Positions 7,319 through 16,000 of a stretch of 26,015 bases of DNA are shown in pieces; the stretch's first letter is position 1, and each line of letters opens with the position of its first letter. The notes under the pieces were generated by a model. That model ran no database searches. It was given only the letters and a program-made list of their open reading frames with translations, and was not told where the DNA came from. Source of the DNA: JAYTQQ01 sp043746635. Lineage in GTDB: Bacteria > Bdellovibrionota > Bdellovibrionia > Bdellovibrionales > JAMPXM01. The stretch lies in assembly GCA_043746635.1 (NCBI GenBank), contig JAYTQQ010000018.1:1-26015 (forward strand), given 5' to 3'. Both the position numbers and the translations under genes were made by a program.

Positions 7319-7774
7319 TCACTTTTTCTCAGGTGGTTTATTATTTTGATTTCGGGGCTGCTGCTGTGGCTTGGGCTGAGCTGCGGCCGGCTGAGGCATC
7401 ATATTTCCCATCACGGCACTCGACTGAATCGATTCTTCTCTCGAGTTACGACTGCGAGGCTTCGGATTCTTCAGTTCATTCTCTTTTTCGACTTGTTCAG
7501 AGAGGTCGACAGTAATGTCACCGAAACATTTCAGCTGACAAGAGAGTCTTCGTCGGTCGAGAAAATAGCCCGAGCCGATCAGCGCAAGTTCTGCACTTGA
7601 GGGCTGCAGCACATTGTACTCACCTTCGGCTAAAATAACACGGCATTCAGCACACGAAGGAACTCCCCTGCAAATCGATTTAATATAAATATTATTTTCG
7701 AGAGCAACGTCGAGCACACTTTGACCCGACTTCACTTCACAAACAACATTTTGAGGAACAAACTTAACTTTCAC
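7319..7774 (-). CDS. [2Fe-2S] ferredoxin (adrenodoxin-like) with Pro/Gln/Asn-rich tail
   Basis: The first 95 residues form a plant/adrenodoxin-type ferredoxin fold. The likely cluster ligands are Cys35, Cys41 and Cys44 (ICRGVPSCAECRV, a C-x5-C-x2-C pattern) and Cys79 in RLSCQLKCFGDITVDL. It should carry single electrons to a partner that cannot be named from this context. After residue 95 the protein continues for about 55 residues with a charged then Pro/Gln/Asn-rich, probably disordered tail (PQPAAAQPKPQQQPRNQNN), unusual for a small ferredoxin. The start is a GTG at 7774 with only a weak upstream GAG; an overlapping ATG is closed at once by a stop. It lies between tyrS (25-nt gap) and gpmA (6-nt gap). 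Confidence 0.85.
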   Translation of the reverse strand: MKVKFVPQNVVCEVKSGQSVLDVALENNIYIKSICRGVPSCAECRVILAEGEYNVLQPSSAELALIGSGYFLDRRRLSCQLKCFGDITVDLSEQVEKENELKNPKPRSRNSREESIQSSAVMGNMMPQPAAAQPKPQQQPRNQNNKPPEKK

Positions 7775-7799
7775 GGGTTATCTCATTTCCGAAGAAATT

Positions 7800-9029
7800 T
7801 TATTCGAATTTCACTTTTGCGAACTTCTTTTTTCCGACTTTGAAAATCCACTCGTCAGATTTTTTAGCGGCCAGTTTATATTTTAAATCCGAGACCTTTT
7901 CAGAATTAATTTCAATCGCATTGCCGGTTATTAAACGGCGCGCCTCGCTGGTGGTCGGCACCAAACCAAGATGCTTCAAAAGGCCCGGCAAATCGAGCAA
8001 TGAGATTTCCGCGAGAACGACAGTGATTTTTTCGATATCATCCGGAACACCTTTGTCGACAAAAATTCGGTTGAATTCGACTTCAGCGTTTTCGGCCGCT
8101 TCATTTGAATGAAAACGTCTAACGAATTCTTTCGCAAGCCGAACCTTGATTTCTCGAGGGTGCGCGGCGCCCGATTTAAGATCTGCTTTAATCTTTTCGA
8201 GATCTGAAGCCGACACTTCACTCAAGAGTTCGTAGTATCTCAACATCAACGTATCGCTCACGCGCATCGTTTTGCCGAAGATATCCCGCGGACTCTCTTC
8301 AATCCCGATGTAGTTATCGAGACTCTTCGACATTTTATTCACGCCGTCGAGACCTTCAAGCAGAGGCATCGTCAAAATACATTGGGGTTCTTGACCGTAA
8401 GCTTTTTGAAGTTCGCGACCAACGAGTAAATTAAATTTTTGATCGGTTCCCCCGAGTTCGATGTCAGATCTCAGTGCCACCGAATCGTAACCTTGCACGA
8501 GTGGATACAGAAACTCGTGAATCGAAATAGGAGTATGACCCTTGTAACGTTTTTCGAAATCATCACGCTCAAGCATGCGGGCGACTGTATATTGAGCCGT
8601 GAGTTTAATGAAATCGCTCGCAGAAAACTTTTCCATCCAGGCCGAGTTCGAAGCCAGTTCACACTTTTCCATATTCAGAATTTTTGCCACTTGAGCGACG
8701 TAAGTTTTTGCAAATACGGCAATTTCTTCTTTCGTGAGTGGCGGCCGCGTCTCATTTCTACCCGTCGGATCGCCAATGAGCGCCGTAAAATCACCGATCA
8801 AAAAGATCACGGTGTGACCAAGATCTTGAAACTGCTTAAGCTTATTAATCAAGACCGTATGACCAATATGAAGGTCAGGACGAGTCGGATCAAAACCCGC
8901 CTTCACTCGAAGTGGTTTTGATTCTTTGTAAGATTTTTCGAGCTTCTTTAAAAACTCAGGCTCAGATACGAGATCAACGCACCCGCGTTTGATCTCTTGA
9001 AGTTGAATTTTTGGTTCGAGAAATTTCAC
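7800..9029 (-). CDS. tyrS: Tyrosyl-tRNA synthetase
   Basis: TyrS charges tRNA(Tyr) with tyrosine at the cost of ATP. Counting from the chosen start (409 residues), the class I signatures are HIGH at 54-57 (PDLHIGHTVLI) and KMSKS at 232-236 (GVNKMSKSLDNY). The tyrosine-site region includes LVQGYDSVALRSDIELGGTDQ (around 178-197), and an S4 RNA-binding domain closes the protein from about residue 340 (SEARRLITGNAIEINSEKV). The longest frame begins at 9110 inside rny, but AAAGGAA lies 6 nt before a GTG at 9029, which gives the usual length and removes the overlap. A hairpin lies directly upstream of the ribosome site. It belongs to the rny-tyrS-ferredoxin-gpmA run. Confidence 0.95.
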   Translation of the reverse strand: MKFLEPKIQLQEIKRGCVDLVSEPEFLKKLEKSYKESKPLRVKAGFDPTRPDLHIGHTVLINKLKQFQDLGHTVIFLIGDFTALIGDPTGRNETRPPLTKEEIAVFAKTYVAQVAKILNMEKCELASNSAWMEKFSASDFIKLTAQYTVARMLERDDFEKRYKGHTPISIHEFLYPLVQGYDSVALRSDIELGGTDQKFNLLVGRELQKAYGQEPQCILTMPLLEGLDGVNKMSKSLDNYIGIEESPRDIFGKTMRVSDTLMLRYYELLSEVSASDLEKIKADLKSGAAHPREIKVRLAKEFVRRFHSNEAAENAEVEFNRIFVDKGVPDDIEKITVVLAEISLLDLPGLLKHLGLVPTTSEARRLITGNAIEINSEKVSDLKYKLAAKKSDEWIFKVGKKKFAKVKFE

Positions 9030-9035
9030 TGGCAA

Positions 9036-9042
9036 TTCCTTT
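9036..9042 (-). promoter_or_regulatory. Ribosome binding site that fixes the tyrS start
   Basis: AAAGGAA stands 6 nt upstream of the GTG at 9029. It supports a tyrS start downstream of the rny stop rather than inside rny. Confidence 0.7.
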
Positions 9043-9044
9043 AA

Positions 9045-9065
9045 TCTTTGGGCGAAGCCCAAAGA
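9045..9065 (-). other. Stem-loop between rny and tyrS
   Basis: A 9-bp perfect stem (TCTTTGGGC / GCCCAAAGA) with a TTC triloop, extendable by two G-U pairs, fills most of the 40-nt gap between rny and tyrS and ends 2 nt before the tyrS ribosome site. It has no T-run, so it looks like a processing, stability or translation-modulating hairpin rather than a terminator. Confidence 0.6.
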
Positions 9066-9069
9066 CCTC

Positions 9070-10647
9070 TTATCGTGCGTGTTCGACGACTCTGGTTTCT
9101 CTGACAACATTTACTTTCACTTGGCCGGGATAATTTAGTTCGCGCTCAATCTTTCGCGCGATATCGTGTGAAAGCATTTGAGCTTGTTCGTCGGTCACGC
9201 GACTACTTTCAACCAACACGCGAAGCTCGCGGCCAGTCTGCATCGCGAAAGTCCTTAAGACTCCGTCGAAGCTGTTGCCGATTGATTCGAGATCTTCAAC
9301 GCGTTTGATGAAACTATCCATCGCAGGACGACGCGCACCCGGACGCGAATTAGAAAGTGCGTTGGCAGCAGCTACGATAATCGCGATCATTGAATTCGGT
9401 TTTTCTTCATCATGATGAGCACGAATCGCGTGGCAAATCTCTTCGCTCTCACCGTGCTTCTTAGCAAACTCTGCTCCAACAATGGCGTGCGATCCTTCGA
9501 AACTATGATCGAGTGCCTTACCGATATCGTGCAGGAGGCCCGCTCTGCGCGCGCGTTTTACGTCAACCCCGAGTTCACCTGCAATCATACCAGCGAGAAA
9601 TGCAACTTCCATTGAGTGGGTATAAATATTTTGAGTCAATGAATGACGGTATTTCAACGAGCCCAGCATGCGGACAATTTCAGGATGAACACCGTGAATT
9701 CCGAGATCAAAAAGTGCCTTATCGCCGTCTTCTTTCATCGATTTAAAAAGGTCTTTCTTCACCTTCTCAACAACTTCTTCGATCCGTGCGGGATGAACCC
9801 TGCCGTCTTCCATCAGTTTTTCGAGAGCGCGCTTTGCAACTTCTCTACGAACCGGATCAAATCCAGAAATGACAACGGCTTCAGGCGTCTCGTCGACGAT
9901 CAGATCGACTCCGCAACAAGCTTCGAGGGTACGAATATTTCGACCTTCACGCCCAATGATCTTACCTTTCATCTCATCGCTCGGAAGCGTCATGACGCTC
10001 ACCGTTCGTTCCGAAGAATATTCTCCGGCGTAGCGTGCAACAGCCATCGCGATGATACGTTTTGCACGTTTCTCTGCGTCAGCGATCGCCTCTTGCTCAA
10101 TCTGCATCGAACGTTTTGCGGCTTCAACACGAGCTTCTTCAGACAAAGCTTCGGTCATTTCTTTTTTAGCTTCTGCAGCAGTCAGTCCCGAAACTCGCTC
10201 AAGGCGCTGTTTCAATTCTTCGATTTTTCGCTGGCCATCAGTTTCGAGTTCGCCGAGGCGTTTTTCGATAATTTTCACTTTCTCATCGCGAGCCGCGATC
10301 TCTTGAAGCTTCACTTCGAGATCCTGATCTTTGTTTTGAAATTCTTTGGTGAGCTTAGATTCTTTTTCAACCAATGCCTGCTCGTCTTTTTTCAAAAGGG
10401 TCTTTGTCTTCTGGATATCCGCTTCGACATTTCTGCGAGCTCTCGTTTCGAAATCCTTCGCGCGCATCTTAGAATCGCGGTCGATCTTTGCAGATTCGCC
10501 TTTAGCGCGGTTCACGATTTTATCGGCTTCGGCTTCGGCAGATTTTTTCGTTTTTTCGTCGAGCTGTTTTTTGTAGAGCATATGGGCAACGCCACCCACA
10601 GCAAGTCCGGCAAAGGCGGCGATCAATAAGAATACAACATCAGTCAT
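9070..10647 (-). CDS. rny: Ribonuclease Y
   Basis: RNase Y is a membrane-anchored endoribonuclease that starts mRNA decay. All its parts are present in 525 residues: an N-terminal membrane helix (about 4-22, VVFLLIAAFAGLAVGGVAH), a long charged coiled coil (about 30-200), a KH domain with its GxxG loop in KGKIIGREGRN (227-237), and an HD domain with THSMEVA (343-349) and the metal-binding pair His373-Asp374 in GLLHDIGKALDH. The C-terminal VNVVRETRVVEHAR is also family-typical. The ATG at 10647 overlaps the fthC stop in ATGA and is preceded by AAAGGAA, suggesting translational coupling. It is one residue short of nothing obvious and appears intact. Enterics use RNase E instead, so this points away from Gammaproteobacteria. 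Confidence 0.97.
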   Translation of the reverse strand: MTDVVFLLIAAFAGLAVGGVAHMLYKKQLDEKTKKSAEAEADKIVNRAKGESAKIDRDSKMRAKDFETRARRNVEADIQKTKTLLKKDEQALVEKESKLTKEFQNKDQDLEVKLQEIAARDEKVKIIEKRLGELETDGQRKIEELKQRLERVSGLTAAEAKKEMTEALSEEARVEAAKRSMQIEQEAIADAEKRAKRIIAMAVARYAGEYSSERTVSVMTLPSDEMKGKIIGREGRNIRTLEACCGVDLIVDETPEAVVISGFDPVRREVAKRALEKLMEDGRVHPARIEEVVEKVKKDLFKSMKEDGDKALFDLGIHGVHPEIVRMLGSLKYRHSLTQNIYTHSMEVAFLAGMIAGELGVDVKRARRAGLLHDIGKALDHSFEGSHAIVGAEFAKKHGESEEICHAIRAHHDEEKPNSMIAIIVAAANALSNSRPGARRPAMDSFIKRVEDLESIGNSFDGVLRTFAMQTGRELRVLVESSRVTDEQAQMLSHDIARKIERELNYPGQVKVNVVRETRVVEHAR

Positions 10648-11264
10648 ATATAATTCCTTTCAGAGAAACCAGAGAGATCAAAGCCTTGCGTAAAGCTCCT
10701 CATTGGAGCGATTTTCAAGCGAAAGCCTTCGGTAATTAAGAGTTCAATTTTTTCGTCATGCGGTTCAGTTTGTATTTTTTCTTTAATGAATTGGGTTTGA
10801 AAGCACACACCAATCTTTTTGGCGGCGCAAGTTTTTAAAAAACGATCGTAAAAAGCGCGGCCTCGTCCAAGACGATTGCCTTCAGAGTCAAAAGCCACTC
10901 CCGGAATCAGCATTCCTGCGAAATCACTTGCGAACACCCTGAGAGAGTTTTTGTGGTCGGGCTCCAAAATGCCGTGCTGGCCTTTTTGAAACTCGGTGTC
11001 TTTGGCTCCGAGATAGAAGTGAATGTCTTTACCAACCACTTTCGGAAACGCGAACTGAATCTGCCCCGCGAATTTTTGGTAAGTTTCAGTGAGGTTCGGC
11101 TCAACCGATAAAGGCATGAAGGCGGCCCAAATACCACGCCTGGTCTGAAGCTCATTTTGCACGCGTTGATTGATGAGACGATTGCGCTCGTCAAAGCTCG
11201 AAAGCTTTTTCATCCTTCGGAGGCGAGACAAAATAATTTTGCGTAACGAATTCTTATTCAGCAA
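10644..11264 (-). CDS. fthC: 5-formyltetrahydrofolate cyclo-ligase
   Basis: The enzyme (YgfA/MTHFS) converts 5-formyl-THF to 5,10-methenyl-THF with ATP in the cytoplasm. Recognition rests on the C-terminal signature GNRLGRGRAFYDRFL (the LGRGgGYYDRfL motif) and on KIGVCFQTQF followed by EPHDEKIELLITEGF, the usual hD..ld.iiTe ending. The second glycine of the motif is Arg-Ala here (GRGRAFYD). The basic N-terminus (LRKIILSRLRRMKKLS) also fits. The longest frame begins with a TTG at 11270 only 2 nt from GGAG. I prefer the in-frame TTG at 11264, 8 nt from the same GGAG (206 residues). The stop overlaps the rny start. It follows zapA, an old proteobacterial neighbourhood, but without a 6S RNA gene between them. 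Confidence 0.85.
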   Translation of the reverse strand: MLNKNSLRKIILSRLRRMKKLSSFDERNRLINQRVQNELQTRRGIWAAFMPLSVEPNLTETYQKFAGQIQFAFPKVVGKDIHFYLGAKDTEFQKGQHGILEPDHKNSLRVFASDFAGMLIPGVAFDSEGNRLGRGRAFYDRFLKTCAAKKIGVCFQTQFIKEKIQTEPHDEKIELLITEGFRLKIAPMRSFTQGFDLSGFSERNYI

Positions 11265-11272
11265 TTTCAAAA

Positions 11273-11276
11273 CTCC
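11273..11276 (-). promoter_or_regulatory. Ribosome binding site that decides the fthC start
   Basis: GGAG has an 8-nt spacing to the TTG at 11264, but only 2 nt to the TTG at 11270. The former is therefore the likelier start. Confidence 0.5.
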
Positions 11277-11300
11277 AAAAACTTGAGATCATAAAGATCT

Positions 11301-11597
11301 CTATTTCTTATGGAGCTCTGCCAATAGCTTTTGAGTTTTAGATTCGAGTTGGGCCAAGTCTTTGCTGTATTGCTCTTTGAGTTTTAAATACTCTTCAGCG
11401 AGATGCAGAGACGCCAGAATGGAAGCGTTTTGAACAGAACCGGTTTTGGTCAGAGGAAGGGCCTCAGTGATTTTCGAATTCACAAGGGCAACGAGTTGCT
11501 CGACCATTTCGTGGTTGTGTGATGATTTCAGGCGTAGTTGGACTCCGGCGATTTCGACTTCATACAATTCTGGAGATTTATCTTCTATATCAAGCAT
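11301..11597 (-). CDS. zapA: Cell division protein ZapA
   Basis: ZapA is a small cytoplasmic protein that cross-links FtsZ filaments at the division ring. The N-terminal beta-rich head is seen in YEVEIAGVQLRLKSSHNHEMVEQLV. This leads into VNSKITEALP, then the helix ILASLHLAEEYLKLKEQ and a C-terminal coiled coil, all as in the family. The longest frame starts with TTG at 11618 without a ribosome site; the ATG at 11597 has AGAGAAG a few nt upstream and gives 98 residues, close to the usual size. It is the first gene of the zapA-fthC-rny-tyrS cluster, with a long non-coding region upstream that should hold the promoter. Confidence 0.85.
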   Translation of the reverse strand: MLDIEDKSPELYEVEIAGVQLRLKSSHNHEMVEQLVALVNSKITEALPLTKTGSVQNASILASLHLAEEYLKLKEQYSKDLAQLESKTQKLLAELHKK

Positions 11598-11694
11598 TTC
11601 ATCTTCTCTAAGTCTCAAACTGTAAGGGTATTGACTCCAGCAGTTGAAAGTCGCCAGTTAAAAATCGATAACGAAATCGGGTCCGCGCTACTCT

Positions 11695-11716
11695 TTTTAA
11701 AATTCAAATTTTAAAA
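11695..11716. repeat. AT-rich perfect palindrome upstream of zapA
   Basis: TTTTAAAATT, CA, AATTTTAAAA forms a 10-bp inverted repeat with a 2-nt centre, about 100 bp upstream of the zapA start. It could be a regulator-binding site or an UP-like element; no regulator is assigned. Confidence 0.6.
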
Positions 11717-11722
11717 TCAAAA

Positions 11723-11758
11723 ACTTCAAATACTTCAAATACTTCTAATAACTCGAAT
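11723..11758. repeat. Four 9-bp tandem repeats upstream of zapA
   Basis: The units are ACTTCAAAT, ACTTCAAAT, ACTTCTAAT and AACTCGAAT. Two are identical and two diverged. They overlap the weak zapA promoter candidate. Confidence 0.65.
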
Positions 11759-11943
11759 AAACTTTAACTCAAAAGGATCGAATCAGAGCCATCCATACTT
11801 CAATGTACGCGAAAAGAATGAGGAAATGCAAGGAATGGGTGGTCGGACGACGACGAGTCTAGCTTTTTGCAACACGTGGTGTTGTGAAATTTTGAGCGAA
11901 ATGCGGCCGATGAAGTCGGAGTGGCGAGGCGGTGCCAAACCTA

Positions 11944-13086
11944 TTAAATAATTGAGTCAACAAATTCTTGAGATTTGAAAGAACGTAAGTCCCCGATGCC
12001 TTCACCGATTCCGATGAGTTTGATCGGAAGTCCCATTTCGTAAGCCAGACCTAAGGCCACTCCACCTTTTGCGGTACCGTCGAGTTTGGTCAGCACAACT
12101 CCGGTCACTCCCAGAGCCGCATGAAACTCACGCGCTTGCTGAAGAGCATTTTGACCAGAGCTTGCATCTAAAACGAGCAAGACTTCATGGGGCGCATCCG
12201 GAATGACTTTTGTGATAACACGTTTCATTTTTTTGAGTTCTTCCATCAGCGATTTTTGTGTGTGCAAACGCCCAGCCGTATCGATGATCACGACATCAAA
12301 CTTTTGGGCTTTGCCCATCGTTACGGCATCGAACGCGACAGCACTTGGATCGGTGATTCCTTCGGGGGAAAAATTTTCGACTTGAGCGCGGTCGGTCCAA
12401 ACTTTGAGTTGGCTTCCTGCGGCGGCACGAAAGGTATCCCCGGCAGCGACCAAAACTTTTTTGCCCTGGCCGGCTAAGAGGCCTGAGATTTTTCCGATGC
12501 TGGTGGTTTTGCCGGCACCGTTCACTCCTACGATCATGAGGACGCGAGGCTTTTCGGTGTCCGTGAAATTCAGTGCGGCCAAAATATCTTCGCTCTTCAA
12601 AAGATCGACCTGAGTTTTCGAAAAAATCTCGAGCATTTCAGATTTGATCGCATCTCTCACTGAATCAAACCCGGAGCTGCCTTCAGATTTGAGTTTTTCT
12701 TCAACGGCCTGCATGAGCCGCTGAACCGTTTGCGGTCCGAGATCGCTCGTGTAGAGAATTTCTTCGAGTTCGTCGAGTTCACCGGCAGAGAGTTGGGCCT
12801 TATTTGAAAAGATTCCTTTGATGCGTCCTAAAAATCCGGTGCGCGTGAGCGACAGAGAATCAGACAAGGTCGCAGTTTTGGGTTTTACCGGCGAAGGAGC
12901 CGTGGAAGCCGCTGCAGAAATTTCTGGAGCACTTACGACCGGCTGAATCTCGTTGCTAGACGTTTTCTTTTTGCGGAATCCAAAATAAAAAATCGCGAAT
13001 GCCCCGATCGTGAGAACGACCGGAACAAAAAGCGCTAGGAATAAAACAAAGTTTTCATTTCGCAAAATACTTTGGAGCGCGAGCAT
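11944..13086 (-). CDS. ftsY: Signal recognition particle receptor FtsY
   Basis: FtsY is the GTPase that receives SRP-ribosome complexes at the inner membrane. The 380-residue protein begins with a clear transmembrane helix (about 14-37) followed by KKK and an Ala/Pro/Ser-rich linker (about 45-75). This replaces the long acidic A domain of the enteric protein. The N domain covers about 85-165 and the G domain the rest: P-loop GVNGAGKTT (187-195), DTFRAAAGSQL (217-227), DTAGRLHT (269-276), TKLDGTAKGG (333-342) and GEGIGDLRSF (361-370). It starts 12 nt after the smc stop and is probably translated from the same message. No intrinsic terminator is evident downstream. Confidence 0.97.
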   Translation of the reverse strand: MLALQSILRNENFVLFLALFVPVVLTIGAFAIFYFGFRKKKTSSNEIQPVVSAPEISAAASTAPSPVKPKTATLSDSLSLTRTGFLGRIKGIFSNKAQLSAGELDELEEILYTSDLGPQTVQRLMQAVEEKLKSEGSSGFDSVRDAIKSEMLEIFSKTQVDLLKSEDILAALNFTDTEKPRVLMIVGVNGAGKTTSIGKISGLLAGQGKKVLVAAGDTFRAAAGSQLKVWTDRAQVENFSPEGITDPSAVAFDAVTMGKAQKFDVVIIDTAGRLHTQKSLMEELKKMKRVITKVIPDAPHEVLLVLDASSGQNALQQAREFHAALGVTGVVLTKLDGTAKGGVALGLAYEMGLPIKLIGIGEGIGDLRSFKSQEFVDSII

Positions 13087-13098
13087 AAAGACAGCTTT

Positions 13099-16000
13099 CT
13101 ACGAAACCACAACTTGAGCTTGATCGAGGTTCACGCTCACCATTTTTGAAATGCCTTTTTCTTCCATGGTGACTCCAAAAAGTTTTTTCGCGACTTCCAT
13201 CGTGTACTTATTATGAGTCACGACGATGATTTGTGAGCGCTTACTCATTTCACGAACAAGATCGTTAAATCTCGAAACGTTCGCGTCATCAAGCGGGGCG
13301 TCAACCTCATCTAATAAGCAATATGGAGACGGCTTCACCAAGAAGATCGAGAAAATAAGCGAAACGGCAGTCAGTGCTTTTTCTCCGCCCGAAAGCAAAG
13401 AAACATTTTGCAATTTTTTGCCTGGAGGTTTTGCTTCGATGTCGATTCCCATTTCGCCTTTTTCGACGTCTTCAATAAGAATCAGACGGGCTTCACCACC
13501 ACCAAAAAGAACCGGAAACACTTTTGTGAATCGCTCGTTTACTTGCTCGAATGTTTCTTTGAAACGTTTCGAACAAATACGGTTGATCTTGTCGATGACT
13601 TTCTTCAAAAGTTCTTTCGCCTCGATCAAATCACTTTCTTGCTTGCTCAGAAATTCGTAGCGTTTTGCAACGTCGTCGTATTCTTGAATGGCAGACAAGT
13701 TAACGTCTCCCATGCGAGAAAGCTTTTCTTTAAGCTCGTGAATTTGTTTTTCGGCTTGTTCAAGATCGCCTTCCCGATCGGCGTAACGTTCGGCCGCCTG
13801 TGAAAGCTCAAGAACGTAACGTTCACGAATTTGGTCGCACAAATAATTCTCTTTCATGCGATTTTGTTCGAGACTAAGTTTCATGGTCGAAACTTCGTTC
13901 TGCAGAGAATTTTTCGCATGCTGAATCGAGCTCAAAGATTTCTCGAAGCTACGAGACAAATGTGACACTTGTTCAAAATGATTTTTAGCGGCGCTTAAGC
14001 GACCTTCGAGCTCTTCGATCTCGCGAACCCTGTTTTCGAATTCGATTTTCTTCTCTTCGAGTTCAACTTGGTGAAACGACATGCTCTCGGTGCTACGACT
14101 ACTCTCTTCGGTCATGCGACCCAAAAGATTTTCAACTTCGGCCAAAGACTTCAAAAGAATATTTTGTTGTTTCTCTAAACCTTCGCACTCTTGCGTTTGG
14201 GTCGCGAGTTTCACTTGCATGTCAGTTACCTGAATTTGCATAGGTCCCAAGGTATTTTGCAAAGATAAATGCTCGACGTCTAATTCTTGGGTCGATTCTT
14301 CAAGCGCTTCTCGGCGATCTTTCAGAGTTGCGAGTCGGCCTTCAAGATCTACGAGTTCGGCTTGTTTTGCCTGCATCTGCGAATCGAGTTGCATGACATC
14401 TTTTTCTTGTCGTATGATGGCCGTATTCACATTCGTGAGTTCTTGCTCGGCACGCTCAAGATCTTTTTTAATTTCTGCGAGTAAAATTTCTTTTTCGATT
14501 CTGAGCTTCTGGGCATTTTCATAATCGAAAGTCATTGTTTCAAAACGCTCTTCTGCTTTTTTAAGAGAAGCTTGTGCGAGGGCGAGTTTTCCGCTCCACT
14601 CATCCTTTTTCTGGGTCAGTTCTTTGATTTCACGTCCACGTTTCAAAACGCCGCTGTCGGCACTTTCGCTGGTTCCGCCGGTGAGAACCCCGTCTGGAGA
14701 TAGCAAATCACCCTCAGTCGTAACGAACGTCCACGCCGGAAACTGCTGGCGGGTCTCAATCGCTTCCTGCAAAGAATCGACGATCGCGACACGGTCAAGC
14801 AAACGTTCAACCATTGGTTTAAAGTTCTCGTGGGCACGAACGACATCTTTTAATAATTTTTTAGGGGGTGCCTCCGAGGTGTGCTCAACTACCTGTCCAG
14901 AAAAATCAGAAGACATAAAGCTCGAACGTCCTGCTTTTTTCTCTTTCAAGAAATTCACCGCGTTCATTGCCGTATCTGATTTGTTGCTCAAAAGCATTTG
15001 GAGGCGAGGTCCGAGAGCTGCTTCCATCGCGAGTTCGTACTCACCTGGAACTTCAACGACTTCAGCCATCGGTCTGAAGTCCTGTGCATTTTCTCGCTGA
15101 CCTGCTGGCAAAGATTCAAGCTTCTCTTTTTGCCAGAACATGATTTGCTTAACACCCTCTTGAAATCCTTCGAAATTCAGAGCGAGATTTTCGAGACCGT
15201 ATAAACGGCTCGCAACGCTATTGAGAGAATCTTTAAATTCATCTGTCTCGCCGCGCTTCTCGGCAATTTGTTTCTGCAGAGCTTGCTTGTTCACTAAGAT
15301 ACTATCAGCATCTTGCGCGAGATCGAGTTGCATTTGACGTTCTTTCTCGAGGCTGCCAAACACTTTGGTGCGACGAGTTTCAAACTCAGTTTTCTTCTCT
15401 AATAATTCTTGTTGAACCGCACGGGCATCAGTCGTGCGCTCGTCATAAACTTCGAGACCTTCTTGGGCCGCCGACATGCGGGCCGAAATATGGGCTTCGC
15501 CTTGAGAGACGGTCATGAGTTCACGTCTTTGAGTGGTGAGCTCTTCATCGACTTCGAGACCACGCATTTGAGCTGTTTCGAAAGTTTCTCTTTTTATTAA
15601 ATAATCGGCGCGCAAAGTTTCGACTTGGCCTTTGATCAACACGAGCGTTTCGCTAATGCGATCAAGATCGGTCTTCAGAAGCTCTTGGCGGGTGACGTTT
15701 TCTTGAAGTAATGAGCCCGTCATCTCTTTATTGCGACGTGCCTGTTCAATCTCAAATTTGAGCTCTTGAATTTTGCTCTCTTGCTTTTGAGATTGCTGAC
15801 GATGTTCGAACTGTTGATTCTGTAAATCGGCCACGAGACTCTCGGCTTCGAGCGTCTCTGAACGTTTGGATTCCAGATCGGCTTCAAGAGTTGAAAGTTC
15901 GGTAACGGCCTGGGCTTCGCTTGCTTCGGCTTCAATGAGCTTCGCTTCGAAGTCTTTAATCTTCAAATTGAAATCAAGGTAATGCTTTGAAGAAACCCAA

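Larger units (their letters stand above)
11598..11943. other. Intergenic region between ftsY and zapA (346 bp)
   Basis: No credible coding frame, tRNA or known RNA motif was seen. It contains an AT-rich perfect palindrome, four 9-bp repeat units, and a small stem-loop (CAACAC / GTGTTG, around 11869-11885). A weak promoter match towards zapA is TTGAGT (11767-11772), 16 bp, TATTAG (11745-11750). The part next to ftsY is G/C-richer and could hold the 3' untranslated region. A small RNA cannot be excluded. Confidence 0.5.

Noticed and set aside
9030..9110. Longer tyrS start overlapping rny
   Set aside because: The extra 27 residues are read through the rny end and the intergenic hairpin and do not resemble TyrS. 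A good ribosome site marks the GTG at 9029.
9643..10629. Long plus-strand open frame of 328 codons opposite rny
   Set aside because: It is antisense to a confidently identified RNase Y. The Phe/Arg/His-rich translation reflects the reversed coiled-coil codons, and no family is recognisable.
11723..11758. Short tandem repeats as a possible CRISPR array
   Set aside because: The units are only 9 bp, directly adjacent without spacers, and no cas genes are present.
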